A stretch of DNA of 64,000 nucleotides, from positions 19,142,420-19,206,419 of the forward strand of contig OX940865.1 in assembly GCA_954871525.1 (NCBI GenBank). Reading direction: 5' to 3'. Positions 11,732-26,700 of the stretch are shown piece after piece (positions within the stretch are counted from its first letter, which is position 1; the number at the start of each line of letters is the position of its first letter). This DNA comes from Parietaria judaica (lineage: Eukaryota; Streptophyta; Magnoliopsida; Rosales; Urticaceae). A program made the position numbers and the translations under genes. The notes beneath the pieces are model-generated. The model had not been told where the DNA came from, made no database searches, and was given only the letters and a program-made list of their open reading frames with translations.

Positions 11732-14700
11732 ATGCCTGCTTCTTCCGACAAGCTCCAGAAGACGAAGAAGAAGTCCGACCCCGATGACGCCGTGAAGCTC
11801 AGCAAAGCCTCCAAGAAGCCGTTCAAGCCCGCCAAGAAGGCGGACCGGGCCGGCGCCGCGGCGCTTCAGCTGGACGACGACGAGCCCGCGTTTCCCCGAG
11901 GTTTGGATTCGATTTCACTGGGAAATGAGGGATTTTTGTTATTTTGTTAATTTTTTTTGGTTGATTGGGTTCGGTTTCGGTAGGTGGAGGAAGCTCCCTG
12001 AGCCGGAAAGAGCGGGACGAGATTCGGGCCGAGGTGGACGCGGAGTTTGTGGCGGAGGTGGAGCGGGAATCGAAGGAGAAGAAGAAGAAGAGGAATGGCG
12101 TGAAGAGTAAGGTTCAGGCAGATGAGGGCGATGATGATCTGGGGTCGCTCTTCGGCGGGGGCGTTTCCGGAAAGTTGCCGCGATTTGCGAACAAGATCAC
12201 TATGAGGGTAAGTTTGCTTGCGAATTTAATTGAAAAATTGGAAATTCATTTCTTCTTGTGCTATTAGTAGTAAGAAAAGTTTGTGCTTTTGCGGTTCCGG
12301 GATTCGAATTTGTGTGCAAACTTCACTCATAGTTGTTCTCTTTTGACTGTGCAAATGCCTACTCTATCGTTTTGGATACCTCAGTACATGGTTCATTAGC
12401 TTATAAGCTGAAATTTCCCCAATTCACCTGGCTCATCTGCTTAAAGCACGGGTGACACCGTTTTTTTTTTCTTTCCCTTGGCTCGGTACCGGTTATTTCG
12501 GAGCTCCCAAAACCTGACCCAACCATATATTAGTGTAGGATTTTTTTTAATCTTTTATTTTAAAATGACTGGACCGAGACCAGGCCATGACCTAAAAATC
12601 CCGACTTCTTATGAGGTTGGACCAGGGCGAGACCAGTATGGTAGTTTCTTCAAAATCAAACTCGGAACCAGGCTTTTTTCTGGCCCCGGCACGGTTCTTG
12701 GTTTCTTGACAAATTTTGGGGCCACATTTCTTGACAACATTTCGCATGACTCCATGACTAGAACTGAAGCATGCATAAAAGGTTTAGGGTTTAGAAGCTA
12801 CCGTTCAATAAGGTCAACTGGTCATTGTTTGTCACTCACATATGCTCGATAATCTCTATTGTACTAGTGCATAATGTTTGTTTTTGAGTGCAATTTATAC
12901 GTGAAAGATCACGGGTATGGGTTTTGCAGAGGGAGTAAATTTATGAGAATTTGTCAAGACCTTGCTTAAATTGTTGAAATTTGAAATTTAGCTCAATTTC
13001 ACCCATTTTTATCATTTGGCTTAACTTATGTATGAAGTAACGTGCTTATTCCCGCTTTTGTATGCAGAATATAACCCCTGGAATGAAACTTTGGGGAGTT
13101 GTTGCGGAAGTCGGTGAAAAGGATCTCGTGGTTAGTTTGCCAGGAGGCTTGCGTGGGTTGGTTCGAGCATCTGAGGCTCTCGATTCTCTTTCGGATGGCA
13201 GAATGAAGGTAGTGATATTTACTTTTAATTTTTACTTATGTTTCATTTATGTGTTTACCGGGGTCTTGTTGTTTGAGTTCGATTATTTTAATTATGTTTT
13301 TGTTAAATTATATTTTAGTGTAAAGAAAGCCAAGTATTATTCCGAAATTAGTTTAGTTAATTAGCTTAGTTCTCTCTTGTCATTAGGGTCTAAACTTGAA
13401 GCAATATAAGAGAAAGCCAAGTATTATCCCGAAATTGTTTTAGTCCTGTGACGAGATCGATAAGCCAAGAACATTACACAATCATTTTATTCCATATTAT
13501 TACTGTTATTTAACTTAAGTAAGTAAAATCTCTCTAAGTTTCATAATTTTGTCGTACCTAATATCGCTTTGCTTATATACTTCATCGACAGAGAGTGGCG
13601 GAAAATACACTGTCTAGTGTATTCCAAGTAGGGCAGCTCGTAGCTTGTGTTGTCTTGTACGTCGATGACGATAACAAGAAAGAGGTGAAAAGGAAGATTT
13701 GGCTTTCTCTGCGTCTTTCCTTGTTGCACAAGGGATTCACATTGGATTCCATTCAAGAAGGCATGGTATATCAAGCAATTGTTATAGGAATGACTGTTTA
13801 ATAATAAGTTTTACTAGTTTCTTTTTACCTTCTTTGATTCTTTATTCGTTTGTGTCTTGATCAAAATTCCAGGTTTTGACTGCGTATGTGAAAAGTGTTG
13901 AAGATCATGGATATATTCTTCATTTTGGGCTACCTTCTTTCACGGGATTCTTGGCGAAAAATAACCAAAGCGGTAAAACTCAGTTGAATTCAAATCTTTT
14001 CTATATTCCTAGTGTATTATATCGGTTTTTGTGTTTGTATCTACTGTCTCTATTGTTAACGAGTGTGGGTTGCAAAACTTTGATCGTTATGCTATGCACT
14101 CTAGTCACTAGGGGTGGAAATTATTACCGGTTCCCGATACTGGTTTGAAACCGTTTTTCTTTTCTTTTCTGTGAAATATTGGGAGTCGGCCGGAAGCAGG
14201 ACCTGTGTACACAAGACGTAACCAGGAAATTCTCGGTTGCGGTTTTAACCAGCATTTTTACCTGTCCGGTTTGAACCGGTAGAATCCTGTTTTTTTAGCG
14301 TTTCCGGTACTGTTGACTGGTTCTCTTAAAAAAAGCAGGTTTTTACAAAACCGACATCTGGAGGAAAAATAATCAAATTCCCGGTTCCCGGTCGAGGTTT
14401 CACCACTTCTATTCATGATTTCAATTGGACTGATAACATAATTCCGTTGTCCTCTGCAGAAAGCAGTGATGTTACACTCAACGCGTGTAAACTTCTTCAA
14501 GGCATCGTCAAAAGCATTGATAGAACTCGTAAAGTTGTTTATTTGACCTCTGATCTCGATACCGTGTCAAAACACGTCGTAAGCTTTCTGTCTATTTTCT
14601 TTCCATTTTGTACTCTTCTTCTTGGCATATACAATTTGCCTCACTATTATCCTATTCCTATGGTATTCATCTTTTATTTTTCTCTCATATGCACAGACCA

Positions 14701-17700
14701 AGGACGCTAAAGGTATTTCAATAGATCTTCTCATTCCTGGAATGATGATTCACGCCCGTGTACAGTCAGTTCTTGAAAATGGTGTATTGTTACAATTTCT
14801 GACATACTTTACCGGAACTGTAAGTTAGTATCGTTTTGTAAAATGATTTACTTGACAAGATCTTGAATGGATTAAGATAATGACTCGTTCTAAGTATCCG
14901 TAAATGTTTCACTTCTCAGGTGGATATGTTCCATTTGGAAAGTACTTTTGCGGCGTCAAATTGGCAAGAAAATTACAGTAAAAATAAGAAGGTAGCTTTC
15001 GACCACAATACTATTTGCCATTCATCTATTCTGTGCATTTCTGTGGTCCCCACAATTTTTTTGTCTACCAAATTATGTAATGTTAGTTTATTAGTCTATT
15101 TACGAGTTTAGTTCTCGATTTCTTTTTATATGTTGGTCCAGGTACATGCTCGAATACTCTTTGTTGACCCGTCATCTCGAGCCATCGGTTTGACTCTGAA
15201 TCCGCATCTGGTTCAGAACATGTCTCCTCCTTGTGTAAGTCAATGTGTTCTAAAGCTAATTATCTCTTATGACTCTTCATTGACAGTTAGGTTTGTTAAA
15301 ATATATTCTTTTGAATATGCAGCTTGTTAAAATTGGAAATGTGTATGAAAATTCAAAAGTGGTGAGGGTTGATAGCAAGTTTGGTCTTCTCCTAGAAGTA
15401 CCATCGATTCCTGTGTCCACCCCGGCATATGTTAGCGTATGCCCTCTTTCTCTCTCTATTTTTGTCTAATCTTTTGATCTTACGAAAGATTTCTTTGTTG
15501 TGTCATCCTTTATTACTGTCTTGACTCTGTCTTTATTATACTAAAATTGCTTGTATCTATAGATTTCTGAGGTTGCTGAGGATGGTGCTCGGAATCTTCA
15601 AAAGAAGTATAGGGAAGGTAGTCAAATCTGTGTTCGGATTCTTAATTTTCGGAGATTGGAAGGAGTGGCTACCGGAACATCAAAGGTTGTGCGTTGTTTA
15701 CATTGATTAGGAAACCGTTTTATGCAGTTCTACATCCTTGCCCGCTTCTTTTATATTGTGTGAATTACATATGCGTCTTTCTAATTTTATCTCTTTTCTC
15801 CCCTGTTAAGGCCAATGCTGTTGAAGGATCGGTATTCACACATGATGATGTCGCACCCGGGATGGTCATGAGGGGTAAAATTACAGCTGTTGACCCGTTC
15901 GGTGCAATTGTGCAATTTCCTGGGGGCATAAAGGCAATGTGCCCACTTCCCCACATGTCTGAATTGGAAATTTCAAAGCCCGGGAAAATTTTTAAGGTAC
16001 TTATGTTTGATAAATAAGAGTAATTAGAAGCCGAACTTTGCATGTTGGTGCAATTTTCCCGTTCAACGTTAATTTTTTGGAAGGAATGTCTACCAAATTT
16101 TTCAAACCCTCTACGCATTAAAAAACGATGGAAAATATTAACTTATGCTCTTGAAGACGAAAGTCTCACAAATTTGGAGAAAATAACACAATGGACAAAA
16201 AATCCTAAAATGAATCATGTGCTGTGTACATACTAACATTTTCTTGCCCGTGGAAAAGTGTTACGCGCAAAGTTGTGGGGCATTATTACCAATTATCTTG
16301 GTAGCTTTTATTAGTAGATAAATTGATTATATATTCTTGTTCGCTTCACTTTGCAGGTTGGAGTGGAATTGCTGTTCCGTGTGCTCGGTGTTAAGTCCAA
16401 GAGAATTACGGTCACCCACAAGAAAACTCTTCTGAAATCAAAACTTGCCATTCTTAGTTCATACACTGAAGCCACTCCTGGGTTAATAGCACACGGTTGG
16501 ATCACAAAAATTGAAAAAATTGGGTGCTTTGTGCGGTTTTACAATGGTGTCCACGGATTTGCTCCAAGGTTAGTTTCAAAAATCATAATTATATTAGGGT
16601 ATTTTTTTTTTCCTTTTCTTCTTCTGAATTCCATAAATTCCCTATTAGAATTTAGGTCTATGTAATAACTAGCCAGGTGTTTTCTGATATGGCGACGAAA
16701 CAGTGGTTTATATACTATTGACTCTAATGTAATTTACTCAATTAAATACCTTAATGCTGATAAGTCAAGGCCGTTATTATTCATCGATTTTTTATTAATA
16801 ATTTTTCTAGCTTTGCTTAAAAATATGTACGTCATCTGGTTTTATTACTCACTTGTTTTTCATGTTAACCCAGATCTGAACTTGACATACAACCCGGGTT
16901 TGATCCGAATTCAATATATCACGTTGGACAAGTCGTCAAATGCCGGATTGTTAGCTCTAAACCAGCATCGAGGCGTATCAACCTTAGCTTCATAATAAAC
17001 CCCACAAGGTCTGCATCACCTTTCTCTCTCTGAATCCTACATGATGCCAGTTAATGCATTTTTGATGCCGCAGTTTTGGATTTTAATGTTAACTTTAACA
17101 CATAATTAATTCTCTTCTCTGCCTTGCAAGTTCAACAAAAACCGTGATAATTGTATTTGCAGGATTTCCGAGGACGATGCTATCAAGGTGGGTACTATAG
17201 TTTCGGGGGTTGTGGAACTTGTATCACCGAACGCTGTAGTAGTTTATGTTAATGGAAAGCGACACTTGAAGGGCACAATATTCAATGAGCATTTGGCGGA
17301 TCACCAAGGTGTGTTTTTTCCCCCTCCTTATAGATATATTACATTTTTCTTCCATGTAATTATATTCATTCTTTATACAAGTATTACATTATACGTTTTA
17401 AATCATCAGCAGTTTAGGTTAATTTATGTCAGCAGAGAAATTGTATTTTTAAGAAAAGCCCGGTTCTGGACAATGGCCAATATAAACGGGTCTTTCTCAT
17501 TTATGAATCACTCATACGAAAACCCTAATCTTTCTCAAGAGGACTGAATTAGGCTTGTGAGAGTAGCTGGTAGCATTCTTACTTCCCGTCACAAGCTCGA
17601 GATCTTGGGCTGTCTCAGCATTTATATGTTTGTTTCATCATTCATGTAATAATATTCCTTTGTTATATATATATATATATCTGTTAATTTCAGGTCAAGC

Positions 17701-20700
17701 TACATTGATGAAGTCAAACATAAAGCCGGGATATGAATTCGATCAGTTATTGCTTCTAGGTAGAATAAGTATTTTTTTTCTTTGTATGTAATAATTGATA
17801 AATGCACATGCATCTACTATTTGTATGTAATTATATTGTGAGTACTGAAAATATATAATCTTTTTGACTATGAAGATATTGAAAGCAACAATTTGATATT
17901 CTCTGCAAAATACTCCCTTGTCAAGTCCACTCTTCCGTCGGAGCTTAGCCATGTCCAACCCAACTCAATCGTTCATGTAAGTCCTTGCCTTGTATTCGAA
18001 GCTAGGTTTTTGAGCAAAAATTAACCCTCTTAAGTCTTAAGTCACTATTTGCTATTTTAACCCCCCAAACTCTCATAATTGGAAAATTGACTCTTTCAGC
18101 TTCCCTCAGCTGTCAGAAAGCTTTCGAAATTAGAACACTTTCGGACAGTTCATAGGGTCGATTTTGGAGGACACTGAGTTTTTATCTTATTGATGTTTTT
18201 GATCGAATCAGGGGTACATCTCGAATATAATTGAAACTGGCTGTTTCGTACGGTTTCTCGGACGTTTGACTGGTTTCTCTCCCAGAAGCAAGGTCTGTTA
18301 CTTTTTCGTATTTCCTCTCTACCATGATGAAGAAATTATTGATTTGTTTGTATTATTAATTTATTTTGTAGGCAGTGGACGACTCTAAAATTGTTCTTTC
18401 AGAAGCTTATTACATTGGACAATCAGTTCGCAGCAATGTACTCAATGTTGGTGAACTTCCCATACTTTTTCCCTCCCGGTAAATTTCAGACCTAGCTATT
18501 AATGATGTCACTTTCCCCTATCAGGTCAATAAAGAAACGGGTAGAATAACGCTCACGTTAAAGCAGTCATCTTGCGCTTCAACGGACGCGTCCTTTATTC
18601 AAAATTTCTTTGTTATAGAGGAAGAGGTATCATATCTACAACAAAAGCATATTTTGAATTTTCTAGTTATTTTAATTATAAATATACACTTACACACACA
18701 TATATATATATATGTATATATACACATTTGGGAAAGGCAGTATGTGAACTGCACACATATAAATATATTTATTTATTTATATATACACATTTGGGAAAGG
18801 CAGTATGTGAAATGCATGCGAGTGGATAAGAGTTGATATTTTAATTTATCTCGTGGTTTATTCCTAGATTGCTAAGCTTCAAGCATCAGATTCCGATGAG
18901 TCAGAGTTGAATTGGGTTGAAGATTTTAAAGTTGGCGGTGTTGTTGAAGGAAAAATTCAAGAAATAAAGGACAGTGGAGTTATCGTTGGTTTTGAAAAGC
19001 TTAATGATGTCTTCGGTTTCGCTACACGTTACCAGCGTAGTTCTCTGTCTCATTATCTCTCTGACTTTTATTCTGTGTTTGTTCACACGTGATGGATTGG
19101 CCCATTTATGCTTCGGTAAACTCTTGCAGTGGCTGGTAACAAAGCGAAGAAAGGTTCAACTGTCGAGGCCGTTGTTCTAGATGTTTCCAAGACCGAGCAT
19201 TTAGTTGACTTGTCTCTTAAGACAGAGATCGTTGATAAGTTTAAAGAGGAAAGTTCTGTCAGCAAAAGTCATAAGAAGGTGTGGAGCTGTATTTAATTTA
19301 TGGATTTTTCTCTAAGTCATTGGGATATTCACGGTAAATTTAAGCTAATGCAATCGTTGTACTTATTCACCAATGTTGATTTTTTGACGGCAAATATACT
19401 TAAGTTTTTGTGTCATCCATTTGGTAGGTATATCCATGTTGGACAAAGTCCGGGTTTAAAACTTCCCTAGGGATGCTACAATATTTAAACTTGGGGATAT
19501 TTAGTGGTAAAAAAATAAATTAAGCTTGATATATTAAAACTTGGTGGATAGTATTACTGAGTGCAATAACTTTAATATATATTTGCAGCCAGTAACCCTA
19601 TAAGTTATCTGGTCGAGAAAGGATAGAAATTTGATAGTTAATGTCTTCTACTGCATGAATTGAACCCGGGAATTTTATTTTTTAATTAAATAATCCGCTT
19701 ATTTTCTCATAAAATAGTCTCGATGTAAATAATTTATTTTCCCTCTTAAGCTCCAATGCATGAAAGTTTTCTTCTTGGAAACATTATGTCATCCAGAAAC
19801 GCAAGAGAGACCCTTCTAAAGGCTTGGAGTTGCATCAGACAGTTAATGCCGTTGTGGAGATTGTGAAGGAGAATTACCTGGCAAGTATTTAAATTAAGTT
19901 GCTTTAATACATGCATATTTTTTTCTTCAAATTAATGTTCAGTAAAGAATTTAGTATCGTCGCTGCAGGTTGTCTCAATACCGGAGCATAATTACGCCAT
20001 CGGATATGCATCGAGATTGGACTACAACTGTCACAAGCTTCCGCAGAAGCAATTTCTGAATGGCGAAAGGTGTTTCACTATAGATTTTTAAGTAAACTGA
20101 CTTTTTTCTAAAATATTTAATTGGGTTCATGTTATTTGATCGATACTTCTGGTGCCAAATATTTAATCAGTTTTTCTTTATGCAGTGTCGTCGCCACAGT
20201 TGTGGCGCTTCCAAGCCCTTCGACCACAGGGAGATTGCTTTTGCTTCTCAAATCTGTCAGTGATGCCGATACTTCAAAAAGAGCGAAGAAAAGTTCTCAC
20301 GATAAAGTGGGATCTCTCGTCCAGGCAGAGGTATACATAAGAACTATTTTATTATTTTCTTTTTATTTTTCAATTTAAATTAATAAATTGAGAAATTCCT
20401 AGTGATGCAATACTCTTTGTACTTTCAAAAAGGAGTACACTTCCGTGTACGCGCTAAAAACTGATGGAAAGTTTTAGTTTTCGTGCAAGACGTGCCTTGT
20501 TTGAGGCATTTTCATCAATTTTATTAATTTTTTTCCAATATCATAGGATTTTCGTCCTTATAGTTTTTGAGTTACTGTACTCGGTGATTGGTTCATCTTG
20601 CTCAGTAATTAATTAACAAAACACCTTTGCATAATAGGTCATGTGCTCCTCAGAAGTACTTTTTTTTCCGTCTTTTTTTTTTTTTTCTTTTTCATGCAAA

Positions 20701-23700
20701 CAGAGCAATGTGCTATTTTTTTTAGGGCATTGCTACCAAAAATCAAAATTCTGGAGGCATTGATGCCAATTCCTTTAATTTCTTTTGTTCCTTCCCAGGT
20801 TACTGAAATCAGACCGCTTGAACTAAGGATTAAATTTGGAGCTGGCTTGAACGGTCGTGTTCATATTACGGAGGTTACGCTTCATAAGTTTGATGATGCT
20901 ATAAATAAATCTTGAACCTATGTTTTGATGCTTGTTCTGTTCGTTCTTTGTAATTGGTAGTGAAATATGTCGAATGACAGGTTTACGATGACAATGTTTC
21001 CGAGAATCCATTTAGTAATTTCAGAGTCGGGCAAAATGTATCTGCAAGGATCCTCGGCAAGAGTCACCATACAGACGGTAATAAAAAGCAATGCCAGTAT
21101 GATCTTTCCGTGAAGCCTTCTGTGCTCTCAGGTAACGTATTTTTTTCTAATAGTTTTTTTTATCTTTATTTTATTGCTGGCTGAAAGTATTCTATCAATC
21201 TTAGAGACAGACCAAGGATTCAAACGGATAATTTAATTCAGATGATTGCATAAGTACACAAATAAATCCTTTGAATGCTGTTTCTAAAGTATGACTTTTG
21301 TCTGTAAATACGTAATAATGTTTTATGTATATTATACACGCAATGATTTAGAATAAATTTAATGTTGATCACTGATAATATTCTGAATCTCGGTTCCTAT
21401 GAAACAGAAGACAAGCCTACGATCAAAGAGCTTGGTTTTTCAATTGGACAACCTGTTTCCGGTTACGTTTATAAAGTTGACACTGAGTGGGTATGGTTAA
21501 GCGTTTCCCTAAATGTGAGGGCTCAACTGTACATTCTCGATAGTTCTTGCGAGCCTAGCGAACTTAACAAATTCCAGAAGCGATTTCACGTGGGAGAAGT
21601 TGTCTCGGGTCATGTGTTAAGTGTCAACAAGGATAAGAATCTATTACGGCTTGTTCGTAATCCTGTTATTGTCTCTGATCTAGCCTCAAACGGTGAAAAA
21701 TTGGTCTCAAAGACAAATGTCACGGCTCATTTTCATGAAGGATGTGTTCTAGGTGGAAGAATATCTAAAATACTTCCAGGTGTTGAGGGGCTAAATGTGC
21801 AAATTGGTCCTTACACATACGGTAGGGTTCATATTACGGAGCTTAATGACTCATGGGTCCCAGAACCGTTGGCTGAGTATCATGAAGGGCAATTCGTCAA
21901 ATGCGTTGTTCTCGAGATAAACAAATCTGCTAAAGGCGTTCTTCAGATTGATTTGTCTTTACGTTCTTCAGTTTTAGGCGGGAGTAAGAAAACCAAAGAG
22001 AAGAAGTAAGTTTGAATTTATTCCCAGATATTTAATGTTTGCGAGCGTTTAATTTTGTTCGTTTCGAATTAGTAAGCACGAGTGGTCATGATTTTAAAAG
22101 TGATACTCGGGAACTGGTTCCTGAGGTGTTTTCCCTTAGCACTGAGAGTTATCAGTATTAGCAAGAAATTCATATGATATCAAATCTCTTGTACAATTAA
22201 TAGGAATCTTCAGATAAATTGAAACTTAAATATGTGGAGATTCAGTTATTCGATAGATTACATTATCTTTCTATAAATATATTTTTAAAATTATGCAGGC
22301 GTGCAGCGCTGAAGATTGAGGATTTACACCCTGATATGGTCGTACAGGTATTGTAAATAAAATAAAAATTATCCGCCTTCAAATCTATTTCCGTCATCTT
22401 GTACTCTTGTAGAGGGTAAGGTAGGGGTGACAATTTTGGCCCTAAAGCCCGGTTTTAGCCTGGTCCTGGACCAGTTTCAGGTAGAATACCAGGCTTATTG
22501 TATAAAAACCTGGGAACCGAGCTTGGCCGAAGAAAAAAAAAGTATGGTCCTGCCCTGTTACTGGTTTTAGTATAATTTTTGTCTGTGATAGTTTTAGCCT
22601 TTAGAGTTTTATTTTATTTATATTTTATATATATTTGAAGTTTAGACCATGTTTATTATTGATGTGAACTTTTCCCGGGAGATTTTAACAATTTTTAAAA
22701 TCGGTCTAAAAACCAGTCTTTTTTTTTAATTAACTAATTGATGCATGGTTTGGCTCGGTCTCGCCTGGTTATCATTTATTAAAAAAACAGAGCTCTTTTG
22801 TAACAGTGATGGAATCGGGCACGGTTTTGAAAAGCCCGAATAAATTATTATCTGCCTTAAAATCTGTTTCCATTATCATGTTTAGATGGTCTTTTCCCCA
22901 GCTATTTCCTCAATCATTGGTGCATTTTCAGGGTTATGTCAAACATGTGAAGCCAAATGGATGTTTCATTATGTTATCCCGGAATCTGGATGCCAGGATT
23001 CTCCTTTCAAATCTGTCAGATGGGTTCGTCAAAGATCCCGAAAGCGAATTCCCGATCGGTAAACTGGTATCTGGAAGGTATGTCACTGTGCATCTGCTGA
23101 GCTGTAGTTTTCCGAAATTGATGCTCCTATTATTATGATAGTGGCTTTTGAAGAGCTAGCATTCACACAGCGTTTGGTTGCAGGGTATTATCGGTAGAAC
23201 CATTGTCAAAGCGTGTTGGAGTCACCTTGAGAACGCCGGGTTCTAGCAAAATAAAACCTGAGGCGAGCAATCTGAGTAGCCTTAATGTTGGAGATGTTAT
23301 TACGGGCACGGTGAAGCGTGTGGAGTCATTTGGTTTATTTATTTCCATTGACAACGCAATTATGGTAAATCCGAGTTCTATATTATGAAACGTATTCTTT
23401 AGGGTATGCTTGTGAGCTTGAAGGTTCCTTTTTATTGAGAGCTTCGGAGTAACGAAAAATCATTATGTTTGGTATTTTCGTATTCCTATTTGAGTTTATT
23501 ATAATTCGATAATCTGATCTATTTTTTGTTTAATTTTCTTTATTATGCGCAGGATGGATTATGCCACAAATCTGAACTTTCGGACGATCATGTTGATAAT
23601 ATTGAAACTAGATACAGAGTGGGGAAACGTGTGAGGGCAAAAGTAGTAAAGGTAAATAGTTTCTATTTCGGGGCTTACAAATATTTAAAACTTATTATTT

Positions 23701-26700
23701 TACAATCAATTGTTGATAGATATTAAATCCAGCTTCTGAATTTGATATAAATATATTTGGATGTAATTTCATAAATCTATATCTCTTCTAACAACCTTTA
23801 TTTTTTTGCTAGGTCGATGTGGAAAAAAACCGTATCTCTCTTGGAATGAAAGAATCATATGGTTTGGATGATGAAAATGCTCAAGAATTGTTGGATGAAC
23901 TTGAAGAGAGTGACCTTGAATCTGATAGTACGGAAGTGCCGCTTTTTGGACAATCGGAATCCAGGGCTTCTGTTGCTCCCCTTGAAGTCGTGCTTGATGA
24001 CTTGGATCAAGAAAATAAGGGTGATATGGTCATTCGGAATCAAGAGCTAACGGAAGAGGCAGATTCTGTAGATGAAAGAAGCAAGAGGCAGGCAATTAGA
24101 AAGGCAAAAAAAGAGAGGTGTCTTTTCTTTCTTACTAGAGTCTATCTTACTGGATTAATCATCTTGCTGCGTCCTATACTTTTCTCCCCAATATGCCCTT
24201 TGAAACTTTGTTTCAGCTTACTCTGTGAGCCTATTATTCTGGGTATCGACTATCTCTTTGAACTTGTCTCTTCGGCTCAATTTGATCTCTCAGCTTATAA
24301 ACTGTAGTAGTTAGTTACCACCTCTTTGTTATTTATCTAATAATGTCCATCCAAGTTAAAATCTTGCGCCTTCCAACTTATATCGATTTTCTTGACTTTA
24401 AATCGTTTGCGTACTTGCTTATGTGGCTTAAAATTAAAGGATACAGTTATAGGGGGTACATTGAGAAAATGAGACAACTTCAAGAGGCAATTTTACACAC
24501 TTAATAAAAGGCCGATGGAGAAAATTGAGAGAAACTACAGAGAAGTGATAAAAAAAGAAATTTAGGGGGTATATGGAGACAATATGATAAGTTTGAGGGC
24601 AACATAGATAATTACTCTTCTTATGGTCAAGGGCGGATAACTGATCATTTGTTTTGAACACTTGGAAAAAACTTTTGTGCAGAGAGAGAGAGATCAAAGC
24701 TGCCGAGGAAAGGCTGCTCGAGAAAGACATACCGAGAACCTCCGAGGAGTTCGAGAAGCTAGTTCGAGGATCTCCTAACAGCAGTTTTATTTGGATAAAG
24801 TATATGGCGTTTGTTCTCTCTTTGGCCGAGGTTGATAAGGCTCGCTCAATCGCTGAGAGGTTTGTTTTGTTTTTGTGTTTCTTGTGCCATTTTTTTTGTT
24901 TCCTCTTGCTTAAAGAGTAATTGCAGTTAAGCCCCCTTGCATGTTCATGCAGTTTCCGTCACAAGTTTTTGTTTTTGGCAGTAATGGCATTGGCTCCTAT
25001 AGTTTTTAAAAGTAGCAGATTGCCCCTTGGACGAGAAAAAAACCAAAAAATGTTAGCCTGTGCGTAACACTAATTGAATAATGAAAATACCCTTAATCAA
25101 GTCGTGTTGCGCATACTGTAAAATATTTTTCATTTTTAACTCGTAGGTAGGGGGCATTGATGCCAAAGACTAAAAGTTCATGGGCAAAAATTGCACTAAT
25201 GTGCGAAGTTCAGGGGGATTAAGGCCAATTACTCTTGATTAAATCCAGTGTATTGAAAAACGACATTGAGGCGCGCCTCAGTGAGGCGCAGGGTAGAAAC
25301 GCAACGAGGCTTAAGCCTCGGAAAGGAAGATTAAGACGTGCGCCTCGGTCGTTATTTTCTCGCCTCGAGGCTTAAAATAATATTCTTGTGATTTTTTTCC
25401 AAATCTTCGAGTTAATTTTGTAATATATTATTAATCTTCGAGTTAAGAGTGTTTGGATTAGGCTTTATTTTCAAAAATTATTTTATCTATCTTATTTAAT
25501 ATATATATTATTTTAAAATATTTATATAATATTTATTAAGGCTTACGCCTCGAACGCCTCGAGGCTATACGCCTCGAGGCAATGCGAGAAAACGCCTCGA
25601 GGCTTAAATACGTTATTCACAACATTGATTAAATCATCATTAACACTTCTTTATTTCTGAAGGGCACTGCAAACAATTAACATTCGAGAAGAGAACGAGA
25701 AGCTGAATATTTGGGTGGCATATTTTAATTTGGAAAACGAGTACGGAAGTCCTCCTGAGGTATTAACAAAGATCCTATGAACTTGGTATTTCCGTATTTT
25801 TAGTTCGTATTCTCCGTTACATTGATAATAATTATATCTTCTCAATCTTGTTTCTTTTAGGAGGCGGTTCAGAAACTATTTCAAAGGGCACTGCAATACA
25901 ACGATCCAAAACGAGTTCATCTAGCGCTCTTGGGTATGTACGAAAGAACCGAGAAGTATAACTTGGCCAACGAGCTTTTGGAGAAAATGACCAAAAAATT
26001 CAAGCAGTCATGCAAGGTACGATCTCCTATTTACTAATATTGTCATTCTGAGTCTTCTATACATAGGGGTGTAAGATGCACCTTTAACAAAACTACGGGG
26101 TTTTTTGAAGGACCCGGTTAATTTATGTTACATGGAAATTCAGGTTTGGTTGAGGCGGATACAGAGACTCCTCAATGAAAAGCAGGATGATGTACAGTCC
26201 ACTATAAACAGAGCATTGTTAAGCCTTCCACGTCACAAGCACATCAAATTCATCTCTCAAACAGCGATTCTCGAGTACAAATGCGGCGTTCCTCACCGGG
26301 GACGGTCCATGTTTGAAGGAATCTTGAAAGAATATGTGAAACGGACTGACTTGTGGAGCGTTTATCTCGATCAAGTAATTACACTGAAAAAACCCTAGTT
26401 AGCAAATTAAAATAAAAAAGTTATTTATGTGAAACGAATTCTGATTTCGCAGGAAATTCGGTTTGGAGACACGGAGGTGATTCGTGCCCTATTCGAGAGG
26501 GCGACTTCTATGAGTCTCCCAGCTAAAAAGATGAAAGTGGGTACCGAATTATATTGGTCATTACTGTTATTATAACCCGTTTATTGGTCTAACCGTGTGA
26601 TATTTGCAGTTCTTGTTCAAAAAATTTCTAGAGTATGAGAAGGCTCAAGGCAACGAAGAGCGGATCGATTACGTGAAGAAGAAGGCGATGCACTACGTAC

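Noticed and set aside
13310..13440. Repeated AAAGCCAAGTATTAT word in RRP5 intron 3
   Set aside because: A single short intronic repeat without target copies or structure.
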